Numbered from the stretch's first letter, positions 22,191-35,430 are shown. The stretch: DNA of 64,000 bases from Symbiodinium natans (GCA_905221605.1 CAJNDS010000182.1:1-64000), one strand, 5' to 3'. Numbers and translations: made by a program. Notes: a model not told the origin generated them from the sequence alone.

Positions 22191-24560
22191 AACCTTCAAA
22201 AAACCCCCTCTTCTCCCTGCCAATAAGCGTATTTTGCGCCTGCTCCCCCAACCAACCCTTCCCACTGGGACGCCCCTGTGGGACGGGACTCCCCTAGAGG
22301 GCGCCTCCAGGCGTCATCTCCACATACTGCATGCTCTGGGCCGGCACGGCTGCCGAGGCGGCGCGCGCAAGCGTTTACAATTATTTTCTTGTCTGCTGAA
22401 GCACAGAATTTCTGACAGCTCATAGGCTCAACAGGTCTAGCAGCATATGGGCTCCTCCAAATGCTGTGAATGGAACAAGGAAAGAAAAAACAAGAACAAA
22501 CAAAAGAGCACCGGAAAAAAATGTATCTACTTCATCGTACAGGTGTTTAAGCACACCGTCCCTGCAGGCATCTGTCACGGGACTCTCCGCGAAGTCTCGG
22601 GGATTTCAATCCAGGGATACTTGGCAGGCTTCTCTGGGGCCGGTGGGACCGGTTGCAGACTTCTCTGGGGGGTAGGCATTTCCAGGATGCTCGGCGGGAC
22701 TCTTTGCGGGATTTTCGGGGGCGGGCTTCTTTGGGGGTTATCCATTTGTTCACCATGTTGTTGTTTTCTAACCTTGCTATAACATCTTCTTTCGGGCCTT
22801 GTCCATCTTCTTTCAAACCTTGTCCATCTAATTTCCAACCTTGTCCATCTCATTGCTTTTCTTGTCGCTCTTATTTCTGGCCTTGGGGGTTTCTTCTTCT
22901 TTCTAACATTCTCTATCTTTATTTCTGATTTGAGACTTTTGCACGTCTTTTGCAAGTCTATCAAGAACGCCTACTTTTGGGGCGAAATGGATTCCAGCGA
23001 GGTCGGCAACGATGCGAACCTGTCGAAAAAAGGCTTTGGCGCTTCAAACTGATGAGCCGTTGCTATTTCCCGAAAATGCAAGAACTCGCTTGGACGATTT
23101 TCTCAGGGGTTTACAAAGAGGGAACGAGGGAACGAATTGAACAATGAGAAAGACAGATAAAATGCGACAGGAATACAGAGACGAAGATAAAGACGCAAAG
23201 GCAGAAAGAACCTTGGAAATCTAAATAGATAAAGAAAAAGCGAGGTGAAATAATACAAAGAGCTAGGCTAATGAACCACAGAGACAAAGTACAAAGAATT
23301 CACGAATGCAAGAAATAACCAGATTGAAAAATAGAAAACACGGGATATGCTTATTAACTATTCATGTATTCTTTACCTCTCGCCCGTCTCTATGCATGGA
23401 TCCAGGTTTGAGGATGTCGAAGTTCAGTCCGGGTTTCGGTATTCAACAGAAAAATGTCTGCAACTACGAGACACGAGCATTTAGAAGTACCCATGCTGTG
23501 CCACCTCAGTCCCCATAATGACCCAGAACTCCCAACCCTCCCTTGTCCTTCGGCACCATTGTGCAGTGGAACGCTGCAAGCTCCACCTTTGGAGATAAAC
23601 TTGGGGAGAATGACATTAAGTTTTCCTGCAACATGAAGGGTTGATAGATATATAAACCCTCCAACCAGCCGACTAACCTCCCCAACTAGTTAACCTGTTC
23701 AGGGGTTGCTGACGAGGGGTGGGACTAACCCCCAACCCCAGGAGCTTGCTGACGGGCCCAAACAGGTTTTTGACGAACGACGGGTAGGGGCTAGTTAGGC
23801 GTACACTTCTAACCCCCAATAAAAGTGCCGGGCAGATTCTTGAACCGTAACTTCTGTCATTCCTGCGAGGAACTACCTGATGGGCGGAGTACCCTCCAAC
23901 CTGTAACCTCTAACCAACTTCCTGGACGCGGACGGAGGGTAGAGGTTCTACATAATGGCCACACAACCACCTGCCGAGTGAACTCGCACGGGAGCAGTTC
24001 CACCAAGTCATTGGGGTCTTCAGCCATGGCGCCGGCTGGACCCTTCATGAAACTTTGGGGGCTTCGAGGAGCCTAACCAGAGATTTACACTTTTAAATCT
24101 TTGAGAAGGCGAACCCCTCAAACCTGAATTTGTCATGTTCAAACCTGCAGCCCAATCTCTGTGTGGTATTTAGGCACTCACGACTTCTATAGTTCTTCTG
24201 GGATTGAAGGTTCGCTTCCAGGTTCAAGCGGCGTATGTCGTTTAAGTCTCAGGGATGAAGGGTACGGAAGGGTGTCCGGTTAGTTTGTTGGATTCAGGCC
24301 TGAATCACGGAACTTACATGTATGGCATTTCGCCTTTATGGTTTTGAGAGCTCCGCGGCCATTGAGATCGAAAACCTTGCTGGCCGCTGGCCCGAATAGC
24401 AAAGAATAAAGAACGTTCGAGCCTTGGCGCCCTTACAGAAGCCCAAGAAAACCCTAGTGCCACAAAGCCCAAACCCCAAAAGCCAAGCTCCCCAAACCCC
24501 AAGCCTGCTACGATTCCCACACAGCCGAAGTAGCAGAACTCCACAGGATTGGTAGGGTTT
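22191..24560. other. Gene-poor stretch
   Basis: A/T-rich around 23130-23360, then mixed. No exon could be supported. Confidence 0.4.
22790..22860 (+). repeat. 21-base repeat, three copies
   Basis: The unit CCTTGTCCATCTNNTTTCNAA is repeated in frame, giving WTRLEIR/WTRFERR/WTRPERR on the minus strand. No splice sites or codon bias suggest that it is translated. Confidence 0.65.
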
Positions 24561-24563
24561 GCT

Positions 24564-24856
24564 GAAGATCGCAAGCGAGCGGACAAGGGAGCATGATTTG
24601 GATATAGTCATCCAGCCATGGTCAGACTCCTGCCAACGAAAAACGCCAATGCCCACCACCAATGCAAGTACGATCCTCATGGCTCTCCTCGAAAATAAGG
24701 ATGCGAGCAGGCAACCAACACGCTTTGGGTGAACCAGTGCTGTGTTTACCTTGCAGAAGCACTCTTGCTTAACCCTATACTCTATACAAGCCAGCTTCAC
24801 TCTTTCCCCCGCCACCCAGCTCTCATCATTGCTAGATCCATCGTCAAAAGCCATAT
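24564..24856 (-). CDS. Two exons of an unrecognised gene
   Basis: Exon 1 is 24856-24750 (107 bases), between GATGTAG and GTAAAC, reading MAFDDGSSNDESWVAGERVK ... QECFCK. Exon 2 starts at 24629 after TTGGCAG in matching phase and reads ESDHGWMTISKSCSLVRSLA; its end near 24564 is uncertain. The intron is 120 bases. The 203-residue open frame that spans this region runs through the intron and is not the true protein. No family recognised. Confidence 0.48.
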
Positions 24857-27800
24857 CTACATCCCGGGGAGCAGGGGTCGGGAAGTGGCACACACCTTCA
24901 ACAACAACCCCGGAAACTGTTTGGGGTTTCGGGTTCACAAGCCCCATTTCTTACGTCGTACTAGAAAATCTCAAAGGCTCCCCGACCCCAAAGCCCCATC
25001 CGAGGCCCCAAAGTCCTCTCATCCTAGCCCTACAGCCTACAGTCCTACAGCTTGAAAGATCACGTGATTTCATAGCGGCAGTCGGCTTCAAGAACCGAGA
25101 ATTTCGGCAAGCCTCTGCGCCACAAAGTTCTCCGATCTCCGGTGCACTTTGTACAAACCTACCTGTTGTCTCGACCAATACGCAAGTGTAACAACGCAAC
25201 TGTCTTTCAGCCCGAAACCATCCCCCCACCCCTGGACTTCCTCTGCAACCTCAGCGGATCTTAAGCTCATGCTTCCAGCAGCTTCTGGTATCCGTCATGG
25301 GAAACTTCTCGAGCTCGTGCAACTTGGATGTGGATGAAGCTTCAAGGTTTGGGGTGCATCGATGCTGCACAACGCCTTAGGATGATTCAGGCATGTACAG
25401 TTGAGGAAAAATTCCTGAGGCCTGTTTGCAAACAGAATGATGCGAGGATGATGTGGCCCACATGTCCACCTCAATTCGAATTGAAGGTGGCAGCCCGACC
25501 CATGTGCACACAAGAAAGCGTACACAACGTAAGGAAAAAAACAGGACCTTTGGGGAAAGCGGCGAGCCAGGGAAGTGTATGGACAATCTGACCCGCGTGC
25601 ATTGGGCTACTGGGATTATCCTACGTCAACGACTTGCGTGCACGATGAGCAACCACAGTTGGGGACCATTCTTTGCGCTGTCGTACGCGTGAAGGTGGCA
25701 ATTCTGAAAAGCTCCCCCCTCGAGTCCGTCGGCCGGCAAGATCGGCCAGCAACAAGTGGATGCAAATCAAAGATGGGTGCCGTTGTGCCTGGCCGTAAGA
25801 AATCCCTCCATCCTCCTCTGAATCCAAGAGCTCTCGTCACCAAGCAAATGTTGCATCTCTGCCCGGTGTTATCGCCCGCGGGGCAAACTTGCGTCGCGGG
25901 GAGGGAGGAGGCAGGAGGAAAGCTCAGCAACACGACCAGGAGGTTCATGCCGTGCCCAACTTTTTGGGTAAGTAAGGGTCGCTAGTTTGTTCCAAACTCC
26001 GTTCCCCCACTCTGCTGGATCAAGACGGAACCCCGCTACCAAGTGTGAATTCTCAAACAATACGGGCCAGTCAACAAGATGACCTGTATTGACCAATCAG
26101 CCTCTGCGGAGGAACAGGGGACCTGAGCCACACCCAAGCCCTTCTTTGCAATGTTGAGCCCAGCATCCGGAGTCGACTCCGGGCGTCGTCACGAGAGCCT
26201 ATGTCACGTGCAGCAGCTCTTTTTGGGTAACGTTCCTCAAAGTGTCATATGACCTTTTGACTTGAAGAGGGTTGGAATCGCAAACATCGCAAAAGTCGCA
26301 GAAGGCTCAGGGCTTGATGGGCAGCTTTCGTTGAGAACCCCAGGCATCCCAGACCACCCCCATCAAAGACAAGCTCGGCCTTCTTCTGCTCTGTCCGGAG
26401 CATCCACATGCAGTACGTCAGGCACCTGTTGAAGCTGGCGGAGCTTAGGAGTCAACAGAACCCAAAACCCTAAACAGTGTCCAACAGGTTCAACAAGCTA
26501 AGGTTGTGTCTATGATCCCGTTGGATCCCTGCCCCCAACCGCAAGACCTTGCAACAGCAACACGAGAAAGAGCTCCAGTCCAAACCAATCCAGGTTGATG
26601 TTCTCCTGTACAAGACCAGACTATGCAGAGGCAAAGTTTCCAGTAACTCCGTTACGCTTTCTTCCTGGGAAGCGCTAAGGCTCTAGTGCAAATAGTGAAA
26701 CCCAAGGGAGGGGGACTAAGCTCCAAGCTTCTGATGCGTATTCTAACCTAACCTAGGGCATCCTAGGATCTGCACTGAGCACTGAGAATACTGAGAACTT
26801 TGACTCGAATGAGAGCTGAGGAGAACGTCCATTTGGATATTGAAAGCAGGCCTTCTGGAATTCGGTTGCCCAAGACAATCAGCTACTGAGCCCGCGACGC
26901 CACAAGCAAGCCTTGGGAGCACCCCAAAAAAAAACCTAAACCAAAGGGCCTGTCGGATTCAAGGCGTGGCGCTTAAAAAAGGGAAGGAAGTGTAAAGACG
27001 ACATGACGATGGCCATGCAATGGTGCTTAATTGCGTGCATATGTCTTTGTGATAGTAAGTGCTGGCAGAGGAAGCTTTCAGTTTTCTAGACTTTGCCTGA
27101 TTTGGGAATTTTCCAAGGTTTGAGGTTTGGGAGTTTAGAATCGGCTTAGGATTGCTCAGATTACCTGCCTAAAGAATACACCCCCCAACTGGCTACAACA
27201 TGCAGTTGTGAGAGCAAGGACTCAGCCACAGTTGAGAGCGGGACGCAAGCTTTTAACAACTCCTACTTTAGATTCAAGATGCAGAATGGGGAGGACAGGA
27301 GGGGTGCAGTGCGGGTGCAGAGGCTGGGTGGGGGGGTAGACTGTTATTCGAAACCGCGGCTCCCTGCCTCCCCTGATCTTTATGCCGACTGCAAGACCAC
27401 CTATCGTCTGCAGTACAACCTGTGGGCCCAAAATCGAAACAGAGAACAGAAAGCCCCAAGACCCCGAAAAGCCCTAAAGATGCCCTACAGTAGCCCGAAA
27501 GCAGCCCCCACTCAACGACAGCTTCTTCGCGTTTTACTGATCCCAAACACCCAAAAGCGACGACAGTTTCGAAAGCTATGACAGTTTCGAGGACAGCGAG
27601 GGCAACCACGCCCGCAACAAGGCGAGAGAGCGTTGTTGGCCAATTGCAAGCAGGCCTCGAACAGAAAAACCATGGTCTGGGCCGCTGCAAGCGTGCGCCG
27701 CGGGCACTCACCCATCTAATCCTCTTACAGTTCACCTTGGAACCCCGTACTGTTGACACACTGGGGTGAAGCCGTGTCTGCTGCCATCCCTCAACAACAT

Positions 27801-29344
27801 CGCCCAGTCTGTTGACGGGCCACACTCGTAGTTCAAGGCTGCAGCATGCGCAAGAAGGGCCTGCGCTCATCCAGCGTGTGGACTCTGCGGGTTTGGACAA
27901 GGACTAATTAAGCGTGTTGTGCTGGGCCCTTGACCTTGCCCAGCCAGCTGCACATGCTTGAACAACCCGCAAAAACAGGGGTACAAATGGGATGGTATGT
28001 GTCCATGCTTGAATACCCCTGGGCAGGGCACTGATGGGCTTGGCTGCCAGCACTGCCGGCCTGCTTGGGGGTGAAGGTCCACTGTTGAAACATCTCCTGG
28101 CCAGCTGCTGCTCGTAGTGGCATTCATGAAAGCGGTCCGAGCATGCACATGCGAACTAAAGACTGAATCTGCAAGAACCCTGACCCTAAACAGTCCTCGA
28201 TGTGCAGCTTCTTTGCGTTCTCACTCAGGGTTTTGTACAGAGGCGAACCAACCTCAGACACACCAAGGCTGTCATGGAGTAACTGACATAAACTAAGACT
28301 TTGCAGTCGCCAGCTGTGCTGAGACTGCTACTGCGGCCAATGCTGCGCGAAACTGGAGATCAAGTAGGGCTTCTGACTAGAGATTCAAGTGTTTCAGAAC
28401 TTGACGCTACATGGGAACAACTCAGTCTAGAATGTAGCTTCCGTGCTGACACAACGCCATCTAGGGCCTCTAGGGCCTCCAGGGCAGGTCGGCATCCTGA
28501 AGGACTCTGAGGTGCTGCGCTTCATCAGAAGTAGCGGCACCGGCGAGGGCGAGCAAACAAGTTGAGATATGAAACCAAACACCTTCAAAGAAAGCTGCAC
28601 GAGACTGCAACAAATGATATAGCGGACGAAGAGACGAAGGCAAGAAGAAAACCAGACGGCAGACGGATAGCAGAAGGTTTGAGGTTGCTAGCTTTGCGCG
28701 GAAGAACTCATGACTCATGACACAGTTTTTCGTTCGTGCCTGATGCAGAAACACGCTTTCTGTCAGCTCCTTAGTTGCCTTCATTGTCGCAGAAGATGTC
28801 CTGTCTCGCGAAAGCGAAGGCACATTCATGGTCTGCGTAAGCTCTTTCTAGCAATTAAAACCATTTCCGCCAAAACCTTTCATACAAGCACATAGTTGCT
28901 TTCCGTGCACCCTTCATGATTCGCACCTCAATGCCATTCAAATGGCACTTTGGGGATTGATATGGCACGTGGAAATGTAAAAACACTGTACCCGAAGGTG
29001 AAACTAATACCAAGACCTCTTTCCGGATCCTGAGGCAGCCAACGCTTTTGTTTGAAAAACGTGCTTTTCCCACGGCTTTTTGCAGATTTTGCATGGCCTC
29101 CGAGCCTCCGGAAAACATGCTCCGTGTTTATGGAGTTGTTAAAACGCTGGGTTTTTGCACATTCACAGCGTCACATTGCGCGCTGGGCAAAATGACGTCG
29201 CGAGGAGCGAAAACGCTTGCATTTCAGTGTTTCCGTGTTTTCGGTGTGAAGAGTGGGCGTTTTCAAAAAACGCGGAATTTTATGGGCTTTTTCTTCTTTG
29301 GGATTATTGGATTTCTGGTCGGATGTTTGGTCATAATATCTATA
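24857..29344. other. Gene-poor stretch with isolated open frames
   Basis: Candidate fragments are seen at 25590-25690 (plus, Tyr/Cys-rich), 27560-27720 (minus, hydrophobic, with a repeated CGAAACTGTC) and 28475-28570 (minus, GAATSDEAQHLRVLQDADLP). None has a pair of splice sites I trust. Blocks at 26100-27200 show nothing. Confidence 0.4.
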
Positions 29345-29720
29345 TCCGACCCAAAGCTAAAGTCTTAAAGGCTAAACCCCAAAGGTAAAGTCTTAAAGAG
29401 TAAAGCGAAATTATGTAGCTAAACCCCACATCTAGAGCCCTAAACCCTAAGGTCGTAAAGCCGAAATACCAACGCGAAAGCCCTAAACCCGAAAGTCTTA
29501 ATGCCCTAAACCCCAAAGCGTTCAAGCCCTAAACCCTCTAAAGTCTTAGCCCAAATCCCAAACGAAAGCCCTAAACCCTAACGTCTTAAGGCCCTCAACC
29601 CTAAAGTAGGTCTTAAAGCCCTAAACCCTAAAGTCTTAAAGCATAAACCCCAAAGCTCAAGCACCAAACTGTAACCGCAAAGCCCAAAGCCGCAAGCTAA
29701 AGTCCTAAACCTGCTTTTCG
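29345..29720 (+). repeat. Telomere-derived satellite, about 20-23-base unit
   Basis: Units approximate CTAAACCCTAAAGTCTTAAA, with the telomeric CCTAAACCCTAAA core fused to a GTCTTAA spacer. About 15 diverged units can be followed. It ends directly before the C-rich tract at 29752. Confidence 0.8.
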
Positions 29721-29751
29721 AGCATGGTGAAACATTGGCAAGAACGCAATC

Positions 29752-29955
29752 CCCCACCCCCCCGCCCCCACCCTGCCGCCCCCACCCCCCCCCCCCCCCC
29801 ACCCCCCCCCACCCCCCCCCCCCCCCCACCCCCCCCCCCCCACCCCCCCCCCCCCCCCCCACCCCCCCCCCCCACCCCCCCCCCCCCCACCCCCCCCCCC
29901 CCCCCCCACCCCCCCCCACCCCCCCCCACCCCCCCCCCACCCCCCCCCCCCACCC
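29752..29955 (+). repeat. 200-base C-rich tract, (C6-14 A)n
   Basis: Almost pure C with single A interruptions. On the minus strand this is a run of G blocks with T spacers, a very strong G-quadruplex-forming candidate. Pro-rich and Gly-rich open frames over it are artefacts. Confidence 0.95.
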
Positions 29956-30050
29956 CCTCATCTAAGCCCTGCATTGAGTCGGCACTCAACACACCTCCAA
30001 TCTCACCCCTGCATTGTCGTCACTGTCCCACACACACCCGCAAACCGCAG

Positions 30051-30133
30051 CCAAGTGGGCAGTGATGCCCTGGAGGATCTGTGGCTGGATCTGAGTGATG
30101 AGCAACAGCAGCCGGACGCCAAGGAACCTCAGG
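30051..30133 (+). CDS. Short acidic exon of an unrecognised gene
   Basis: An 83-base exon after AACCGCAG and before a GTAGTA donor reads SDALEDLWLDLSDEQQQPDA. Almost every codon ends in G, C or T with a clear charged-protein composition. Phase: one base, 27 codons, one base. No companion exon was securely identified; a plus-strand frame at 30240-30440 (VHFDHRACPALGGEFRVQTD) is a possible one. Confidence 0.45.
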
Positions 30134-32334
30134 GTAGTATAGCGAGTATCAGCAAATGTCTGCACCCTTGTTGAAACCACAACGGTTAGAACTGTAGGCT
30201 CTCTTCCTTCCTCTCTCCGACGGCGTTCAATGGGCATCCTTCCTTCAAAACGAGCCGGTGGCACGTGGTGCATTTCGATCATCGGGCGTGCCCGGCGCTG
30301 GGTGGGGAATTTCGGGTGCAAACAGATCCAGGAATCATGTGCAGCATTGTGCAGCATTGCGCAGCAGGACACGGGCGCTCCTGCGGGCGCTTCCGGCTCC
30401 ACTGGTTGAAGTTTGGAGGAACAGTGCCGAAAGGGATATGAGTCCAAAAGAGTACAAGCGCAATGAGATCAACGAAAAGCGGCCAGCCGCAATGAAATCA
30501 ACGAGAAGCGATTACGAAAGGAGGCCCCATCATCTATCCCCACAGCTGACTCGAAATCATCTGTACTCCAAACTCAACACCTTAAACCCTCACTCCGGCA
30601 ACCCTTGCACAACTGAGCTCCCTGCTTGGGATTTGCTTTTCGCAGGCCTCTCTCGATGTCCGGAACCTTGCCTGAGCCGTGCTCCCCCAAGCCCTTGAGC
30701 TATCTTGAGCCCCTTCAGCAATGACATTCCTACATGACTACATGGAGAATACCAGATGTGTGTTTGAGATGCTGGACTGCCAGAAGCGTGCAGGCACCGG
30801 AAGCGAAGAGGGCTTCGACATGAGTAGCAAAACTATTGTTACCACTCCCAGCCCACATGGCGATGCCAGGTGGCTAATCAGGACCATGTTGATCATGCAG
30901 AGAAGCGTGACGAAGCCTTGATGCCAGTGAAGGCATACTTTACAACAGGCTGTCTTGCTGATGGCCCAAACCAAACCCTAAACCCCGAACACCCTGCTCC
31001 CCTCGAACCGCTACATGTACACCAAAGACAAGAAAGAAAAGAGTGCTTCTTTCAGAATCTGGACACTGAAAATGGTGGCCACCTGGTGTCTTGAGTGGAA
31101 TCTTAAGGGCTTAGGAATTAACTGTAGGATGAGGACCCGGGATGCGCAGGAAGCAGGGTTTGGCCAAAAGTGGGGCCGCAGTGGCCCGGAGCTGAACCCC
31201 TGCACCTTCAGACTTGTTCGGACTCAAAAACTCTGAAGGGCCTTTTTGTTCTCTCTGAGTAGGGACGTTTAGACATTGACTTGAGCTTCAGGGCTTTTAA
31301 GCTGCTGCGGTTGGGGTTTAGGACCTGAAGAGGGCCTCGGGCGGGGCCACAAACAAAAATCCTCCACCTTCGGGGTCGATTTACAAGTGCGCTGACGGTG
31401 CCCAGAACGGGCCTTGCTGAGCACTTTCTGCTGGATCAACTCTGCCTGCAGCTTGGGTCGAGTCCGTTCATGAGACATCAACAAGTTTTTGTACACTGAA
31501 GTCCAACACCTTTCCGATTTCGGGTCGAGTCGGGTCGAGGATGGTCGAGGGGTGAAGGGAGACGCTAAGCCGCTCAGGCCCTACTACATAAGCGTCCACA
31601 AAGATCCCCTAAGATCCTCTGAGGCTTTGACGTGAGCACCCCTCTCTGCGCATGCCCTGAATGCCCGGCCTTGTCGTGGTACTCAGGCATTTCAGACAAA
31701 TACGTCACCTGAGCTTCCGCAGTTTCGGGTGGTCAGCCTTTCCTTGGGCATTGATGGGGTCTCTCGGAATCTGGTGAAAAGTTTAAAGGTACGTGCTCGA
31801 ATGTTTCAAGTAAGCACTTCCGGTGGTGACCAAAACACGTCATGTGGTCCTCACAACCTGCAAACTGTCATAGGCACCTACTTTTCATGGTGCTAATATT
31901 TCTAGCAGTAGAGCAGCAATGGAACTAAGTACACGGTCCTTATCTCGCCGTGTACTTTTCAGAAGCGTCCGTCCAGTGCTTCACGGGCCTCAGGCATAAA
32001 ACTATCCTGGTTTTGCTGACCTAGCTTTTCCAGCGAGCTTCTTTGTTTCGTGTACGTTTCCGGTGATTGGCTTGCTTTGGACGGCTGATGCCCTGCAGAA
32101 CGGATGCAGCAGCATGGACATTGTTACCAAGTCCAAGGCGAGATTGGGACGGTGGACAAAGCTACAAAAACTAAACCACTCTGGGGTCCACCATGGTCCA
32201 AGCATGTCCAAGCCCTCCGCCATTCTGACTCTGCTGCATCTCAGATGCAGCGGAAGTGTCGGCACTGGAGCACTTGGTTGACCTATATTCTGCACTTTAA
32301 ACGAGTATGTTAACTCTCACACAGAAGAAGCACC
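30134..32334. other. No gene resolved
   Basis: Plus-strand frames at 30721-30921, 31015-31236 and 32104-32290 look partly coding but lack splice partners; the last resembles a decayed element. Confidence 0.4.
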
Positions 32335-32560
32335 GCAACAAACGAATGCAACCCAAGCCGCAGCAATGTCGAAGGCGGTGCGCAGCACACCAATGAACAC
32401 AAATGCGTAGACGCCCTGCACAGAGGCATAGGCAACAGGCCTCATGTACCTCGGCTGAGAGTCAGGAGCCTGCTCATCACAGCACCACAACCCGTGCAGC
32501 AAGTCGTGCAGTCGAGAACCCCGAAAAGCCTCCAAGCGCCTCGGAAGCCAGAATGCAAGT
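32335..32560 (-). CDS. Possible terminal exon of a membrane protein
   Basis: The minus frame reads VAYASVQGVYAFVFIGVLRT then AFDIAAAWVAFVCCG and ends at TGA. This makes one or two likely transmembrane helices near the C-terminus. A plausible acceptor lies just before GTACATGAGGCC. No family recognised; the upstream part (HDLLHGLWCCDE) may be intron. Confidence 0.38.
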
Positions 32561-32929
32561 CCGCCAGTATTCGGCGACCCCCCAAGCCAGTCCATGAACT
32601 CCAGGGTTTAAACAATTTTGGGTTTTCCATTCTTGCAGTGGATTTTCTGGTCGGCACCTGGCCACCTCCCTCACTAACCCCGTCGACATGACCGATACAC
32701 AGCAGTTGGTTACAGCACATTTGCAACATGTTGCAACACATCAACCTTTAGATCTTACAGTACAAGGCCCTGAACCCTAACTCGGGAACCAACCAGCCCC
32801 CGCCCCAAGAGCCCAGTATGGGCATGAGGATATGAAGCTTGAGGAATTTTGGGTTGAAGGCTTCGGGGATTGGGGTTTGAGATGGGGGGTAGCGAGTTTG
32901 GGCGGACAAGCCTGATTCAAAACCCTTAC

Positions 32930-33038
32930 CACATGAGTGCAACGACAAAAGGTTCAGCTGTTGGACTCTTCGATCGACGCTTGCGGCGAGCCGTCCGTCC
33001 GGGCAACGACCATCTCTGAGTGGCGGAGGAAGCCTTGG
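32930..33038 (-). CDS. Exon with a basic patch, ending in GTAAGG
   Basis: Between CTTAAAG and GTAAGG the frame reads SATQRWSLPGRTARRKRRSK then SPTAEPFVVAL. The basic cluster looks like a nuclear localisation signal. Phase: two bases, 35 codons, two bases. No family recognised. Confidence 0.42.
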
Positions 33039-33366
33039 CTTTAAGGGGATTGTTCTGTGATTGTTGTGTCTTATGCTGGTTATGTCCTTCTCTTTCTGGG
33101 TGTCCATGAGTTGTTTTGGCATGCTCGGAGTTGCTTAGATGTACACAGGCTTGGTGAATTCCCAACCTGTTAAAACCTAAGTGATCAAGGACTGTTGGAG
33201 AGGAATGACTTTGCAAAGAAGCTGTTGAGTGCAGGCGTGCGTTTTAGGATGGTTTGCTGGCCAAAACAGAAAATGGCTTTCAAGGGTTCAGGAAGTGAAC
33301 CCCACGATTCAGGAGTCTAACAGGAAACTTGCCGATTCAGAAAACAGGACAGGTCCCGTTCACCAT

Positions 33367-33732
33367 TCAGGCAAGCGCTCCGGACACTGCTTGAGGGAGG
33401 TTGGGGGGGACTGATGGCAGGATTCCGTTCCTTTCGGCGTGACGGTGCTTCTTGCTTGGCAAGCACTTCCTGAACCCTGCGGAAGGGTTTTGCGATGTTT
33501 TGTGGAGGGTGTTCCCGAAAATGAGCTTCTCCTGCGCGAGGAGCTGGTGCAAAGGAGGCCGAACATCAGGCAGGCATAGAACTGGAAAGCAACCTTCGAT
33601 TTGATCGGCTTGGTCGGCGGCTTCCGAGGCTTCCGAGGCTTTCGGATCGGCTTCCGAGGCTTTCGGATCGGCTTCAGGCTCCGAGGAATTGAGGAAGTGC
33701 ATGTCAGCTACGGAAAAGGCCGACACGAACAT
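33367..33732 (-). CDS. Possible single-exon or exon-scale open frame with an acidic repeat
   Basis: A 121-residue frame begins MFVSAFSVADMHF and contains a duplicated heptapeptide (EADPKAS x2) from a perfect 21-base DNA repeat, followed by AADQADQIEGCFPVLCLP. The N-terminal half has coding-like composition. The C-terminal half is less convincing and may include an intron. Function unknown. Confidence 0.4.
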   Translation of the reverse strand: MFVSAFSVADMHFLNSSEPEADPKASEADPKASEASEAADQADQIEGCFPVLCLPDVRPPLHQLLAQEKLIFGNTLHKTSQNPSAGFRKCLPSKKHRHAERNGILPSVPPNLPQAVSGALA

Positions 33733-33994
33733 CCGCGAACACTCAAAAGAATCTGATCTGGCCTCTTTGAGGCGTTGGGTCCCTAAACCCTGAGTCCTAA
33801 ACCCTGACTCCTAAACCCAGACGTTGGGGAAAAGCTTTAGATTTCAGAGTCTGGTCATCCGAAATCTGCCGAGCAGTATTTCATGTGATTTTCAAGAGTT
33901 CCAGCGAATGACGGGCCTGTTGTCCAGAGGCCCCCTGCCTGCGAGGAGGCGCTTTGAGGGGCCCTGAAAGCCATTCTGAGACCGACCGCCAACC

Positions 33995-34034
33995 CAAACA
34001 TCCCAAACATCCCAAACATCCCAAACATCCCAAA
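33995..34034 (+). repeat. CATCCCAAA nine-base repeat, four to five copies
   Basis: Perfect nine-base units. On the minus strand they encode repeated Phe-Gly-Met. Confidence 0.85.
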
Positions 34035-35349
34035 CCAGAGGTGTTTCATGCTGGCTTGGGGCTGCGGGCCTCCGCCTTGAGGCCCAAAGCTGTTACTTCC
34101 CCCTTGTGGCCCAGGGGCGCTCAACTCCAGGTCCATCTGGTACGTCGCCTAGGCCGTTAAGGTCCTCCAGATTTGGGGTCTCCATATGAACTTGAAACTT
34201 GCAACCTGACCTTGTTGACATTTCTACTCCTCCAATTCCTGATGCCAACAGGCGGATGTGACTCAGTCGCACTCGGACCCCCGCCAACTCCAGTCGGACC
34301 ACTTCGTCCTTGGAAACTTGGTCCAGTATGTGAGTACTGCGGTCTTACTCTGCAAAGTCAGATGACATGGGCAGCTTTGACAATTCTAGTCCCTTGTTGG
34401 GAGCCCCAGATATAAGCTCCAGATTCTCATGGGAATCCCAAAAAGACTGCAAATTCGAGAACTGATGCTGCAGACACAAAGATCCTGACAACATCTAAAC
34501 CCCAAAGACTCAACCAAATTGCTCCTAAAGTCCAAAGCTTGCAACGAAGCTCGCATGCGAGGCCTTCTCGGTGCACTGCGCGCGTTAATACAAGTCGTTC
34601 ACAAACCCCAAAACCCCAAAAACGCCTCAGCCTTCAATCCTACATCCCAAAGAACATACAAACCTGGACACCCTCGACCCTACACAAAAACAACCTGCAA
34701 CCCCGCTACTGCGCCCTTGAACCTACCTAGAGCCCTAAACCTGAAACCTTCAAACCTGGACCCTAATTCCCGACCTCTGCACACAAAACCCTCGGATGGC
34801 TTGTTGCAAACAAAAACCTTCTGAATCCATGTCAGCATAATTGCAGACTCGTTTCCCAATCTGCACCTGGGTGATAAGCGCTTCCTGTCATCACAGTCCA
34901 GATTCGAATCAGGGATCGCATCGACATCACCTTTGGCCGGCATAATGGGGCGAAGCAAAGCATCAGGACGGCGTGGGGTGGAATTGAAAGGGAAGAGCAA
35001 CTGAAAGAAAAGACTAAGGCAATCTCGAAAGTCCGGGGCACTCTGATTCCGTAAGCCCCAAATCTTGATGGGTGCGAAATAACTGGTCGCAAATAATCAC
35101 GAACCCTGTTCAGTGCCAGGCCACAATGAAGATCAGAGGCGTGCCGAGGATGATGACCACCTTCGACTGCGAGCTTAGGTCTTAAGGCCCCTTAGGGCCT
35201 CGGGGAGTCTTGGAAAGTGGCCTCACGAACACCTGCAGCTTTCAAGTCAGTCCTAAAGTTCCTAAAGTCACGAAGTCACGAAGTCCCCGACATCCCCAAA
35301 AGCCAACGCCCAAGCTGGGCCCCCGCGCCCACTCCAACCTCGGAGCCAA

Positions 35350-35430
35350 CTTCCAAGGTAGCGCCTCTCGCTCCCTGGCCTCCACGCGAACGTCCTCCGG
35401 ATTCGGGCAATTGAGGGTTGCAAGTTTATG
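35350..35430 (-). CDS. Possible exon of an unrecognised gene
   Basis: The minus frame reads NPEDVRVEAREREALPWK with G/C-rich third positions and a GTTGGC donor-like site. The other strand also has an open frame here; the minus reading has the better codon use. Confidence 0.35.

Noticed and set aside
27274-27900. Minus-strand 208-residue open frame
   Set aside because: Changes character along its length, includes a small DNA repeat and lacks splice or start signals; kept only as a weak fragment note.
29578-30065. Gly-rich and Pro-rich proteins
   Set aside because: Translations of the C-rich tract.
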